From Advenella sp048381675 (GTDB taxonomy: Bacteria > Pseudomonadota > Gammaproteobacteria > Burkholderiales > Burkholderiaceae_B), in NCBI RefSeq assembly GCF_048381675.1, contig NZ_JBLWIS010000002.1:186001-250000 (forward strand): 64,000 bases of DNA, written 5' to 3'. Shown piece after piece: positions 52,911 to 61,938 of the stretch. A program made the translations under genes and the position numbers. The notes under the pieces are model-generated. The model did not search any database, had not been told where the DNA came from, and worked only from the letters and a program-made list of their open reading frames with translations. How positions within the stretch are numbered: position 1 is the stretch's first letter; every line of letters starts with the position of its first letter.

Positions 52911-53062
52911 GCGTGCGTTTGATGGGGTTATGCCAAGTATGGATTTTCTTTGTGTGCCAGGCAAAGCAGCTGTTTTTATTGGTGTTTTTACGTCTTGATT
53001 GTGCAGGAAATTCTTGTAATATAAATGGCATAAGAGGAGTGACAGTATGTGCCGGGTTTGGA

Positions 53063-53077
53063 TGGCATTAATCTTGC
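53063..53077 (+). promoter_or_regulatory. Sigma-54 promoter of the aldehyde dehydrogenase gene
   Basis: TGGCATTAATCTTGC has GG and GC separated by exactly ten bases and matches the consensus TGGCAC-N5-TTGC at all but one position. Transcription should begin near 53089, giving a leader of about 100 bases before ATG 53186. Sigma-54 control by an AcoR-like activator is known for aldehyde dehydrogenases of this type in other bacteria. Confidence 0.75.
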
Positions 53078-53185
53078 CTAGTGGCATGCTGGACATTCTT
53101 TAGCGCGGGCATTAGCGTCTCGAAGAAGAAATCCTGTTTTCAGGGCAGGAAAAGTGCCAATACCTATAATCACCAAGGAGATGAC

Positions 53186-54709
53186 ATGGATCTTTCAGAA
53201 TTGAAGCAGTTTGGCCTTGATGTTGCTTATCCCTATAAAAAAAAGTATGACAATTTCATCGGAGGGCAGTGGGTTGCACCTTTATCCGGTGAATACTTTG
53301 AGAATATTTCTCCCATAACCGGCAAGCCATTTTGCCAGGTAGCCCGCTCCGGAGCACAAGACGTTGAATTGGCACTGGATAAGGCGCATGCTGCGCGGAA
53401 AGCATGGGGTAAAACGTCTGTTATGGATCGTTCGAATTTATTGCTTCGCATGGCAGACCGGATGGAGCAGAACCTGAAGCTATTGGCGGTTGCCGAAACC
53501 ATTGATAACGGTAAGCCGATTCGTGAAACCATGGCTGCCGACTTGCCCTTGGCGATAGATCACCTGCGTTATTTTGCCGGATGTATCCGTGCCCAGGAAG
53601 GGGGTATTTCAGAAATTGATGAAACCACGGTCGCCTATCACTTTCAAGAGCCATTGGGCGTGGTTGGCCAGATTATTCCCTGGAATTTCCCGATACTGAT
53701 GGCTATCTGGAAGCTGGCACCAGCGCTTGCTGCGGGGTGTTGCGTTGTACTGAAACCGGCAGAGCAGACACCGGCTTCCATTCTGGTTTTAATGGAATTA
53801 ACCGCTGATATCTTCCCGCCCGGGGTGATCAATGTCATTAACGGTTTTGGTAAAGAGGCCGGCAATGCCCTGGCAACCAATAAACGCATTGCAAAAATCG
53901 CGTTTACCGGATCAACCGCAACGGGCAAGCATATATTGCATGCAGCGGCAGAAAACCTGATTCCTTCCACGGTAGAGCTAGGAGGCAAAAGCCCGAACAT
54001 TTTCTTTGCCGATGTGATGGACCAGCAGGATTCCTTTCTCGATAAGGCGCTTGAAGGCTTGGCGATGTTCTCGCTGAATCAGGGCGAAGTATGCACTTGT
54101 CCGTCCCGAATCCTGATTCAGGAGTCCATTTATGAGGCCTTTATTGAAAAGGCCATCAAGCGGGTGCAAGCCATCAAGACTGGCAATCCGCTAGAGGCCG
54201 GCACAATGGTGGGGGCCCAGGCATCCCAGATGCAGATGGATAAAATCATGTCTTATATTGATATCGGACGGGAAGAGGGGGCTGTTTGCCTGACGGGGGG
54301 TGACCGTCATCGTCCAGGAAACCTTGAGGATGGCTATTATATTAATCCAACCATGCTGCTGGGTAAAAATGACATGCGCATTTTCCAGGAGGAAATTTTC
54401 GGGCCGGTTGCTTCGGTAACCACCTTTAAGGATGAGGAAGAGGCGCTTGAAATTGCCAATGCCAGTTATTATGGACTGGGGGCAGGTGTTTGGTCGCGTG
54501 ACGGGACACGGGCCTATCGGATGGGCAGGGGTATAGAAGCAGGCAGGGTCTGGACAAACTGTTATCACCTGTATCCGGCGCATGCGGCTTTTGGCGGTTA
54601 CAAACAGTCAGGCATTGGACGGGAAACCCATAAAATGGCCCTTTCAAACTACCAGCAAACCAAATGTTTGCTGGTAAGCTACAGCCCGACCGCATTGGGT
54701 TTTTTCTAG
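53186..54709 (+). CDS. Aldehyde dehydrogenase, AcoD/ExaC-like
   Basis: A 507-residue NAD-dependent aldehyde dehydrogenase. GQIIPWNFPILMAIWKLAPA, the catalytic glutamate in STVELGGKSPNIFFADV near residue 270 and catalytic cysteine in NQGEVCTCPSRILIQ near 304-306 are present, and the C-terminal FGGYKQSGIGRETHKMALSN fits. Length and sequence agree with the ExaC/AcoD group that oxidises acetaldehyde or other short aldehydes. ATG 53186 has AAGGAG upstream; in-frame codons back to 53081 lie in the leader. A sigma-54 promoter controls it. Confidence 0.95.
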   Translation: MDLSELKQFGLDVAYPYKKKYDNFIGGQWVAPLSGEYFENISPITGKPFCQVARSGAQDVELALDKAHAARKAWGKTSVMDRSNLLLRMADRMEQNLKLLAVAETIDNGKPIRETMAADLPLAIDHLRYFAGCIRAQEGGISEIDETTVAYHFQEPLGVVGQIIPWNFPILMAIWKLAPALAAGCCVVLKPAEQTPASILVLMELTADIFPPGVINVINGFGKEAGNALATNKRIAKIAFTGSTATGKHILHAAAENLIPSTVELGGKSPNIFFADVMDQQDSFLDKALEGLAMFSLNQGEVCTCPSRILIQESIYEAFIEKAIKRVQAIKTGNPLEAGTMVGAQASQMQMDKIMSYIDIGREEGAVCLTGGDRHRPGNLEDGYYINPTMLLGKNDMRIFQEEIFGPVASVTTFKDEEEALEIANASYYGLGAGVWSRDGTRAYRMGRGIEAGRVWTNCYHLYPAHAAFGGYKQSGIGRETHKMALSNYQQTKCLLVSYSPTALGFF

Positions 54710-54720
54710 AATGCTGAAAC

Positions 54721-54752
54721 GCCATGGCCAGGTTATTTGACCAGGCCGTGGC
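54721..54752 (+). terminator. Hairpin after the aldehyde dehydrogenase gene
   Basis: GCCATGGCC pairs with GGCCGTGGC (one G-T pair) and an inner GGT/ACC extends the stem. Only a weak T-rich stretch follows, so efficiency is uncertain. Confidence 0.55.
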
Positions 54753-54792
54753 TTGGCTTTGTCCCTGTCTAAAGACAGTCCGGGAAGGATGA

Positions 54793-55035
54793 TTAATCTT
54801 TACCGGCTATTCTGGGCAGGGATTTTTTTTGCAGAATCAGGGAAAGGGTAAAGACGATACATAAAGACCAGATTGCAAGCCAGATGCCATGTACCAGTAA
54901 TAACAGGGTTTCTTTGCCTGTTAGTACGTTTTTCTGATTAAGGTAACCGGCAATTTCTGACACTGAAAAGCCCATGCTGACCAGGGCAAAGAATACAACA
55001 CCAGCCAAAATCTGGATTTTTTGAACTGTATGCAT
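54793..55035 (-). CDS. Small two-helix membrane protein, unknown
   Basis: An 80-residue protein with two hydrophobic helices (about residues 7-24 and 45-68), a short loop of SEIAGYLNQKNVLTGKE between them, and a basic tail (KKSLPRIAGKD). The ATG at 55035 has GGGGG just upstream; an ATG 19 codons earlier lacks support and adds a non-hydrophobic stretch. I recognise no family. It lies 118 bases from the CBS gene in the same orientation. Confidence 0.6.
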   Translation of the reverse strand: MHTVQKIQILAGVVFFALVSMGFSVSEIAGYLNQKNVLTGKETLLLLVHGIWLAIWSLCIVFTLSLILQKKSLPRIAGKD

Positions 55036-55153
55036 GGTAAACCCCCGTGTTTCTTGATGTGAACAGTGTAATGGGGGTTCCTTGCAAGGCAAAATACAAA
55101 AATCGAATTAATATATATGCCCTGTGTTATTAAGCAGGCCTGAATAAGAAGGT

Positions 55154-55609
55154 TTATTCTTCCTCTGGTGTGCCAGATGGCCAGTCCCTGATGTAGGCCT
55201 TGAGCATGGTATTTTCAAATTTTTGGACTTCCAGGATGGCGCGGGCCATATCATAAAAAGAAATAACCCCTAGCAGGGTAGGGCCATCCATGACGGGTAC
55301 ATATCGGGCGTGATGCTCCAGCATTAAACGCTGTACCTCATTGGCATTGGTATTCGGTGAGACGCTGACAGGGGCATCGTCCATGATTTTGCGAATGGTA
55401 GTGTTGCCCGCCTGGTTGCCGTTGTCGCTTAGGTGGCGGATGATTTCACGAAAGGTAAGCATTCCGGCCAGCTGACCCTGTTCCATAATGACTAAAGAGC
55501 CAATGTCATGAACGCTCATGGTTTCAATTGCCTGGGCAACGGTTTGGTCTGGTGTGGCAGTATAAAGGGTGTTTCCTTTAACACGCAAGACTTCGCTGAT
55601 TTTCAACAT
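55154..55609 (-). CDS. CBS-domain pair protein
   Basis: A 151-residue protein made of two CBS repeats (about residues 10-65, TPDQTVAQAIETMSVHDIGS; and 75-130, VSPNTNANEVQRLMLEHHAR), with the typical GMLTFREIIRHL and GVISFYDMARAI ends. Such stand-alone pairs bind adenosine nucleotides and act as regulators. The partner is not evident. The first ATG is used and no signal peptide is present. Confidence 0.9.
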   Translation of the reverse strand: MLKISEVLRVKGNTLYTATPDQTVAQAIETMSVHDIGSLVIMEQGQLAGMLTFREIIRHLSDNGNQAGNTTIRKIMDDAPVSVSPNTNANEVQRLMLEHHARYVPVMDGPTLLGVISFYDMARAILEVQKFENTMLKAYIRDWPSGTPEEE

Positions 55610-55848
55610 AATGCTCTCCCTGATGCTTGCTAGCCGTATTTTTATATTTTCAGTGCTTTTTAAAAACCCCTTAACCGGACCTAGCTGCTTTTACTGAATA
55701 AATGAAATTTGATATATAGAAATGTACACTATACAAAGGGTCTTTTAAAGTTAAATTTTCATGTATGGCCTGCAGGCAGCAGTCTTGCCATTATTTTCAG
55801 TGTTAATACCTACCTAGCAAGTGTTGTGGGCGTTGCAGCGGCCAGGCA

Positions 55849-57159
55849 TTATTTCTTGAGGATTTCACCTAATTTGACAGCATCCTCATTGATGATGAGG
55901 GCTGGAATTGCCTGGCGGATTTCAGGCTCGTCCTTCAAGGGGTTGGCATCTTTGTCAAACAGAAAATAATTGGACAGGGCTGTCAGGCTGGCATTTTCAC
56001 TGCTGGCCAATGCCCAGCGTTCAGATCTTTTTCCTGTCGTGTTAACGATGTAGCCCATTGATGAAAGGGGGTCAAGTACTTCCAGTAATTCATCCTGGTT
56101 GATCTGTAATGATGAGGCTAGAAAGACCGTGCTTCGGCCGGGCGGATTGTCGTCGCGATTGGCATGTAACAGGCGCAGAACCTGAATTGCCGTGACAAAT
56201 TGCGTTCCAGGTAAAGTATTGTAATGGAATCTTCCCAGCCTGATTTGAGGGGCGATGGCGGTCACCGAAGCACCTAACAGCACAACCAGCCATGACAGGT
56301 AAATCCATAATAAAAAAAGTGGGATCGTGGCAAACGTGCCATAAATAAGGGTGTAAGAGGGGAAGCGGCTAATGTAAAAAGTGAAGGCGACTTTCATGAT
56401 TTCCAGCAGTATGGCCGTCGTGAAGCCGCCAATCAAGGCGTCTTTCAGGGAAACTTTGCGATTGGGTGCTACCAGATACAGTAAGGTAAATCCCAGCACT
56501 GACATCAGGACGGGAATCATGGGAACCAGAAGACTGCTAATCAGGGAGAGTTCATCGGTCAGGCCGAATTTTTCCCGGGCCAGGTAGGCCGTAGCCCAGA
56601 GGCTTGCCCCCAGCATGATAGGGCCTAATGACAAAATCGCCCAATAAACCAGAATGCGTTGGGAAAGTGGGCGTTGACGCCTGATATGCCATATCTTGTT
56701 CAATGCCTCGTCGATCGTCATCATGAGCATGATCGAAGTGACAATCAGGAATCCAACACCAATGGCAGTAAGCCGGCTGGCCTGTTGCGCAAAGGTGTTC
56801 AGATACTCCATGATGTTTTCTGACATGGAGGGGGGCATCAGGTTGTTGGTGAGGAAAGTCTCAAGGGATAGTTTGAAGTCGGTAAACAGCGGGAAGGCTG
56901 TAAAAAGGGATAAGACAACCGCCAGCAGGGGAACAACGGCCAGTACGGTGGTAAAGGTCAAGCTGGAAGCGGCTTGGGTCAGGTTGTCTCGCATCAGCCG
57001 GGTGAAGGCAAACACGAAAGCATCCTTGTAAAACAGCAGGCGGGATTTGCCGGTAGACCGGGAAAGCTGTTCTTGTTCTTCTTGTGCCTCCAGGGCTTCC
57101 TGCTTTTGTTCCAGGTGGGTTTCCTGATCCAGATAATTCTGTTTGTCTTTGGGTTTCAT
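55849..57159 (-). CDS. yihY: YihY/BrkB family inner-membrane protein
   Basis: A 436-residue membrane protein with about six helices between residues 45 and 300 (for example SSLTFTTVLAVVPLLAVVLS and YGTFATIPLFLLWIYLSWLV) typical of YihY/BrkB proteins, once mis-assigned as RNase BN. A polar coiled-coil-like N-terminus (EQKQEALEAQEEQEQ) and a C-terminal winged-helix-like cytoplasmic domain are present. Function of the family is not settled. It is divergent from a DUF2069 gene, as in Bordetella. Confidence 0.9.
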   Translation of the reverse strand: MKPKDKQNYLDQETHLEQKQEALEAQEEQEQLSRSTGKSRLLFYKDAFVFAFTRLMRDNLTQAASSLTFTTVLAVVPLLAVVLSLFTAFPLFTDFKLSLETFLTNNLMPPSMSENIMEYLNTFAQQASRLTAIGVGFLIVTSIMLMMTIDEALNKIWHIRRQRPLSQRILVYWAILSLGPIMLGASLWATAYLAREKFGLTDELSLISSLLVPMIPVLMSVLGFTLLYLVAPNRKVSLKDALIGGFTTAILLEIMKVAFTFYISRFPSYTLIYGTFATIPLFLLWIYLSWLVVLLGASVTAIAPQIRLGRFHYNTLPGTQFVTAIQVLRLLHANRDDNPPGRSTVFLASSLQINQDELLEVLDPLSSMGYIVNTTGKRSERWALASSENASLTALSNYFLFDKDANPLKDEPEIRQAIPALIINEDAVKLGEILKK

Positions 57160-57339
57160 GAAAAAGTCGGTGGATTGGCCAATTTAAGGGCAGTATAGCA
57201 AGATTATTCCCATGCTTTAAGTCAGGCTGCGCTTATAATAGCGTTATTAGCGTCAACATGATGATTGAGTATTTTTGTGCCTGCACCTGTAATTTCTTCT
57301 CCAGACCGGGATTCACCGGTCTACTCTGTCAACCACCCT

Positions 57340-57720
57340 ATGACAGTAACCCTGAATCCAGTCTATCGTTATATTTGTTTTGCCAGTTTGCTTGCCTTGC
57401 TGGTGTTATGTGTAGCCTGGGAGCTGTTTCTTGATCCGTTGGTGCCGGGGGGCAGTATTTATGTCCTTAAAGCCTTGCCACTTATCTTTCCGCTGTATGG
57501 CGTTTATAAAGGGAATTTGTACACCATGCAATGGTCTTCCATGCTGGTCCTGCTTTATATGATGGAAGGTTCCGTGCGCTGGTATTCGGATTTAAGTACA
57601 ACCTCCATGTATTTGGCCATGGCAGAAACCTTGCTTTCATTGGCAGTTTTTGTGAGTGCGATTCTTTATGTACGCCCGGCCAAAAAAGTGGCCCGTGCCA
57701 CCAAAAAACAGGGTAAATGA
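57340..57720 (+). CDS. DUF2069 family membrane protein
   Basis: A protein of about 126 residues with four hydrophobic segments: FASLLALLVLCVAWELFLDP, KALPLIFPLYGVYKGNLYTM, QWSSMLVLLYMMEGSVRWYS and AMAETLLSLAVFVSAILYV. This is the DUF2069 pattern of unknown function found near wrbA and yihY. ATG 57340 fits the family start; a TTG at 57265 would add 25 residues, and neither has a good ribosome site. Confidence 0.82.
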   Translation: MTVTLNPVYRYICFASLLALLVLCVAWELFLDPLVPGGSIYVLKALPLIFPLYGVYKGNLYTMQWSSMLVLLYMMEGSVRWYSDLSTTSMYLAMAETLLSLAVFVSAILYVRPAKKVARATKKQGK

Positions 57721-57721
57721 A

Positions 57722-59206
57722 ATGTTGAATTCATTGCTTGTAAGCAATAGCTTTGCCCAACTGCCTCCCGAGTTCTATACCCGGCTGCAGGCGCGCGGCC
57801 TGAATAATCCTTCATTGCTACATGTCAATAGTGATGTGGCTGGTTTGCTTGGCTTAAGCCCTGAACAAACTGCGAGTGAAGATTTCCTGCGCATCATGTC
57901 TGGTAATGCACCCTTGCCGGGAGGCGTTACTTTGGCTGCGGTATACAGCGGTCATCAATTCGGTGTCTGGGCCGGGCAGCTGGGCGATGGCAGGGCACAT
58001 TTGCTGGGTGCGGTAGCCGGTCACGATGCCAGTGGCAATCCCTGTGACTGGGAACTTCAATTAAAGGGTGCGGGGCTAACCCCGTATTCGCGTATGGGAG
58101 ATGGCCGTGCCGTTTTACGCTCTTCGGTGCGTGAATACCTGGCCAGTGCAGCCATGGTCGGTCTGGGCATCCCAACCACATTGGCCTTGTGCATTACCCA
58201 ATCAGATGATCCGGTTTATCGGGAAACCACTGAAACAGCGGCAATTGTGACACGAGTGGCGCCCAGTTTTATTCGTTTCGGTTCTTTTGAACACTGGTAT
58301 GCCAATCGACGCCCGGACTTGCTGCGCGAGTTACTTAATTATGTGGTCTGCCGTTTCTTTGCCGATGAAGTCAAGCTTGCACAAAATGATGCAGAAGTGC
58401 CGGCTATGGTTTGTGGGTTTCTGGATAGTGTCATCAGGCGTACCGCTTTGTTAATGGCTGACTGGCAATGCGTGGGTTTTTGTCACGGTGTGATGAATAC
58501 CGATAATATGTCCATTCTGGGCTTGACGATTGATTATGGTCCGTATGGTTTCATGGACGGTTTTCAGGCCAATCACATTTGCAACCATTCTGATACCGAA
58601 GGCCGTTATGCCTGGAATCAGCAGGCATCTATAGGATTGTGGAATTTGTACCGTTTAGCCAATTGCTTTATTTCATTAGGTGTAACCCAAGATGCCCTGG
58701 TCCAGTGTCTGGATCGCTACGAACCTATTTTTACCGAGGCATTTCGCGAGAAAATGATACGCAAAATGGGTTTGGTTCAGTGGCAAGACGGTGATGAGGA
58801 ACTTATTGACCAATGGTGGCAATTGCTGCACGCCCAGAAAGCAGATTTTACCTTAAGTTTCAGGTATTTGTCTGAGGTCATGCACGATGATTCCCGCTTC
58901 CTTGCGCTTTTTACAGACCGGCCTGCGGCAGAACAATGGTTGCGCCAATACAAAGCGCGTATTGCCCTGATGGAAGGAAACGGGCAAGAGCGGGTGGATA
59001 GCATGAATGCGGTCAATCCCTTGTATGTCTTGCGCAATTATTTGGCTGAAAGGGCCATTTGGGATGCTAAGCTTAAAAATCCGTCAACAATAGAGAAATT
59101 GTTAACGGTATTAAGAAACCCGTTCGTGGAGCAGGCTGGCATGGAGCAGTTTGCCGCCTTGCCACCCGAGTGGGCCAATGAGATCGCGGTAAGTTGTTCT
59201 TCTTAG
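57722..59206 (+). CDS. selO: Protein adenylyltransferase SelO (YdiU)
   Basis: A 494-residue pseudokinase-fold enzyme that transfers AMP to protein hydroxyls. AAVYSGHQFGVWAGQLGDGR near residues 74-93, LKGAGLTPYSRMGDGRAVLR, SSVREYLASAAM, and HGVMNTDNMSILGLTIDYGP near 257-276 match the family. ATG 57722 is the family start; the in-frame region back to 57656 lies in the DUF2069 gene. In E. coli it modifies redox-responsive proteins; a selenocysteine is seen in eukaryotic homologues, not here. Confidence 0.94.
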   Translation: MLNSLLVSNSFAQLPPEFYTRLQARGLNNPSLLHVNSDVAGLLGLSPEQTASEDFLRIMSGNAPLPGGVTLAAVYSGHQFGVWAGQLGDGRAHLLGAVAGHDASGNPCDWELQLKGAGLTPYSRMGDGRAVLRSSVREYLASAAMVGLGIPTTLALCITQSDDPVYRETTETAAIVTRVAPSFIRFGSFEHWYANRRPDLLRELLNYVVCRFFADEVKLAQNDAEVPAMVCGFLDSVIRRTALLMADWQCVGFCHGVMNTDNMSILGLTIDYGPYGFMDGFQANHICNHSDTEGRYAWNQQASIGLWNLYRLANCFISLGVTQDALVQCLDRYEPIFTEAFREKMIRKMGLVQWQDGDEELIDQWWQLLHAQKADFTLSFRYLSEVMHDDSRFLALFTDRPAAEQWLRQYKARIALMEGNGQERVDSMNAVNPLYVLRNYLAERAIWDAKLKNPSTIEKLLTVLRNPFVEQAGMEQFAALPPEWANEIAVSCSS

Positions 59207-59254
59207 CAAGATACATAAACAGCATAAATAAAAACGAGATGGGTAAGAGAAAAA

Positions 59255-60313
59255 ATGTCAGGTAATACATTAGGAAAAATTTTTACGGTCAGCAATTTCG
59301 GTGAGTCACACGGGCCGGCCATTGGTTGTGTTATTGATGGTTGTCCGGCAGGCATGGAACTGTCTGCTGAAGATATCCAGATAGAACTGGACAGACGCAG
59401 GCCCGGTACCTCGCGGCATGTTACCCAACGGCAGGAACCTGACCAGGTTGAAATCCTGTCAGGGGTTTATGAGGGCAAAACCACAGGCACGCCGATTGGT
59501 TTGCTAATACGTAACCAAGACCAGCGTAGCAAAGATTATTCGGCCATTTCGGAAACTTTCCGTCCCGGGCATGCCGATGTCACTTACTGGAAAAAATACG
59601 GTATTCGCGATCCACGCGGTGGCGGGCGTTCATCAGCCCGTTTAACCGCGCCGACGGTGGCTGCCGGTGCGGTTGCCAAAAAGTGGCTCAAACAAGAGTT
59701 TGGGACCCTGATCCGTGGTTACATGAGCCAATTGGGCCCTATCGAAATTCCCTTTGTTTCATGGGATCATGTTGCTGATAATCCGTTTTTTTCCGCTAAT
59801 CAAAATCTGGTTCCCGAGTTGGAAAGCTATATGGATGAGCTGCGTCGTGATGGTGATTCCATTGGTGCGCGTATCGAAGTAGTTGCCCAAAACCTGCCTG
59901 CCGGCTGGGGCGAGCCTATTTATGACCGGCTTGATGCTGATATTGCCCATGCCATGATGGGGTTGAATGCCGTCAAGGGCGTCTCTATTGGCGCCGGCTT
60001 TGAATCTGTGGCGCAACGTGGCTCCGAGCATGGTGATGAATTGACGCCGGATGGCTATTTAAGCAATCATGCTGGTGGTATTTTAGGAGGAATTTCTACA
60101 GGACAGGACATTACGGTGTCCCTGGCCATCAAGCCAACTTCCAGTATCCGTATCGAGCGAAAATCGCTTAACAAGGCCGGGGAGCCGGTAATGGTGCAAA
60201 CCCTGGGCAGGCATGATCCTTGCGTTGGCATTCGTGCAACACCTATTGCCGAAGCGTTGCTGGCTCTGGTGCTGATTGATCACGCGCTCAGGCAACGGGC
60301 CTATCGCTGTTGA
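59255..60313 (+). CDS. aroC: Chorismate synthase
   Basis: A 352-residue FMN-dependent enzyme for the last common step of aromatic amino acid synthesis. GKIFTVSNFGESHGPAIGCV, LDRRRPGTSRHVTQRQEPDQ, DPRGGGRSSARLTA, and SNHAGGILGGISTGQDITVS, with RHDPCVGIRATPIAEALLAL, are all present. It is a single gene with GGTAAGAGA upstream and a terminator downstream. Confidence 0.98.
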   Translation: MSGNTLGKIFTVSNFGESHGPAIGCVIDGCPAGMELSAEDIQIELDRRRPGTSRHVTQRQEPDQVEILSGVYEGKTTGTPIGLLIRNQDQRSKDYSAISETFRPGHADVTYWKKYGIRDPRGGGRSSARLTAPTVAAGAVAKKWLKQEFGTLIRGYMSQLGPIEIPFVSWDHVADNPFFSANQNLVPELESYMDELRRDGDSIGARIEVVAQNLPAGWGEPIYDRLDADIAHAMMGLNAVKGVSIGAGFESVAQRGSEHGDELTPDGYLSNHAGGILGGISTGQDITVSLAIKPTSSIRIERKSLNKAGEPVMVQTLGRHDPCVGIRATPIAEALLALVLIDHALRQRAYRC

Positions 60314-60342
60314 TTGCCTGCGTTAAGGGGTTTTCTGATAAT

Positions 60343-60374
60343 AAAAAAGGACGGTTTGCTACCGTCCTTTTTTT
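60343..60374. terminator. Bidirectional terminator between aroC and fahA
   Basis: AAAGGACGGT (60346-60355) and ACCGTCCTTT (60361-60370) form a perfect ten-base stem with loop TTGCT, with A before and T after. It serves both convergent genes. Confidence 0.93.
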
Positions 60375-60391
60375 GTTAAACCGAAAAGGGC

Positions 60392-61711
60392 TTAGAACAA
60401 TGCTTTCAGCACGGTTCCTGAAACAGCGCCCAGGCTGATATCTGGATAGCCTTCTTTCTGGCAAACACCTTTGATGATGATTTCATCACCATCTTCCAGG
60501 AATGTGCGCTTTTCACCCCAAGGCAAGTCGATGGGCTTGGTGCCACCCATGCTCATCTCTAGCAATGAACCGGCTTCTTCGGGTTTGGGGCCCGAAAGGG
60601 TACCTGAACCGAGCAAGTCACCAGGTTGCAGATTGCAGCCATTGACGGTGTGGTGGGTAACCATTTGGGCAATGGTCCAGTAAGCATCCTTGAAGTTGCT
60701 GCTGGCAAGATGGGCAGGTTCTTGATTGTTATTGCGGGACTGTTCAGTAGTTAGCAGAACTTCAAGTTTAAGATCGTAGGCACCGGCCTTGCTGTTTTCT
60801 TCAGAGCTCAGGTATTCCAGTGGCTGTGGATCTTCTGCTGGATGTGAAAAGGCGGTCTGGAAGGGAGCCAGGGCTTCTGTGGTAACGACCCACGGAGAAA
60901 TCGTGCTGGCAAAGTTTTTGGCCAGGAATGGGCCTAAAGGCTGGTACTCCCAAGCCTGCAAGTCACGGGCAGACCAGTCATTCAGGATGCATAAGCCAAA
61001 AACGTGCTTGGGTGCATCTTCGATGCTGATGCGATGGCCAAGCTGATTGCCGCTGCCAATGAAAACACCCAGCTCCAGTTCGTAATCAAGACGTTTGCAA
61101 GGGCTTAAGCTTGGTTGACCATTTTCGGTGGCTGGGCGTAGTTGCCCAACGGGACGATGAAACTGTTGGCCTGAAACACCAATGCTTGATGCGCGGCCGT
61201 GATAGCCGATGGGAATCCATTTGTAGTTGGAGAGCAAAGGGTTGTCTGGGCGGAATTGTTTGCCCACGGCAGTCGCATGGTGAACAGAAATGTAAAAGTC
61301 TGTGTAGTCGCCAATTCGTGCTGCTGTGGTGTATTCGGCATCAGCTTGTGGTACCAGCAAGGGCTGTATGCTTGCTTGCAGTTCGGAGCCACTTCTCAGG
61401 GCGCGAGACAATGCCAGACGCAATGCAGACCAGTACTCTTGACCCAGTGCCATCAATTCGTTCAGGTGGGTGCCACGGCAGGCATTCAGGGCTTCCTGGG
61501 CTTTGCCTTCGAATAGGTTCAGGTTTGCCAAGGCGGCAAGGTCAACAATTTGGTTACCAATGGCAACGCCGGGGCGGAAGGACTCTGTTGAACCGGCCTT
61601 GCGGAATGAGGCAAAAGGCAGGTTTTGAATAGGAAAACCGTTGCCAGGTACGTTGGCTGATTCAACCCAGCTTTGCAATTGGGGGTTATGTGTCTCGTTC
61701 AATATTGTCAT
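60392..61711 (-). CDS. fahA: Fumarylacetoacetase
   Basis: A 439-residue enzyme of tyrosine/homogentisate breakdown, giving fumarate and acetoacetate. An N-terminal SH3-like domain (about residues 15-125) precedes the FAH core with DYTDFYISVHHATAVGKQFR, IPIGYHGRASSIGVSG, DYELELGVFIGSGNQLG, NDWSARDLQAWEYQPLGPF and GSGTLSGPKPEEAGSLLEMS. In many proteobacteria hmgA (homogentisate dioxygenase) is next to it; here it is not in the window. The omega-aminotransferase gene upstream is separated by a terminator. Confidence 0.97.
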   Translation of the reverse strand: MTILNETHNPQLQSWVESANVPGNGFPIQNLPFASFRKAGSTESFRPGVAIGNQIVDLAALANLNLFEGKAQEALNACRGTHLNELMALGQEYWSALRLALSRALRSGSELQASIQPLLVPQADAEYTTAARIGDYTDFYISVHHATAVGKQFRPDNPLLSNYKWIPIGYHGRASSIGVSGQQFHRPVGQLRPATENGQPSLSPCKRLDYELELGVFIGSGNQLGHRISIEDAPKHVFGLCILNDWSARDLQAWEYQPLGPFLAKNFASTISPWVVTTEALAPFQTAFSHPAEDPQPLEYLSSEENSKAGAYDLKLEVLLTTEQSRNNNQEPAHLASSNFKDAYWTIAQMVTHHTVNGCNLQPGDLLGSGTLSGPKPEEAGSLLEMSMGGTKPIDLPWGEKRTFLEDGDEIIIKGVCQKEGYPDISLGAVSGTVLKALF

Positions 61712-61864
61712 GCGTTTGAATAATTTAAAAAAGAGTTTGAAATTATAGTTGAAAACGCAACCATTATAAGGGCGTATCGTTAATAAAAGCCATCAAGGGT
61801 TTTCCAGCATAGCGCCATGTATTATTAGCTTGTTTGCGTCAACGGGTAATACTTTACTGTATAA

Positions 61865-61896
61865 GAAAAAAAACAGCCAGACATATGTCTGGCTGG
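61865..61896 (-). terminator. Terminator of the omega-aminotransferase gene
   Basis: AGCCAGACATATGTCTGGCT (61875-61894) is a perfect 20-base palindrome, with an A run before it that becomes a T run on the minus strand. It lies about 43 bases beyond the aminotransferase stop codon. Confidence 0.9.
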
Positions 61897-61938
61897 CACT
61901 GTAAAAATTTTGCTTTTGTTTGAAATTGTTTTAATTTT

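Larger units (their letters stand above)
52828..53185. promoter_or_regulatory. Region between aromatic cluster and aldehyde dehydrogenase: terminator and sigma-54 promoter
   Basis: This 358-base stretch has no gene. It holds the terminator at 52877-52910 and the sigma-54 promoter at 53063-53077. The sequence between them (52911-53062) is the natural place for an upstream activator site; I see no clear palindrome there. Confidence 0.6.

Noticed and set aside
61852..61880. CTGTATAAG followed by an A run and CAG, resembling a LexA box
   Set aside because: The spacing between CTG and CAG is 14, not 10, and the sequence is part of the aminotransferase terminator region.
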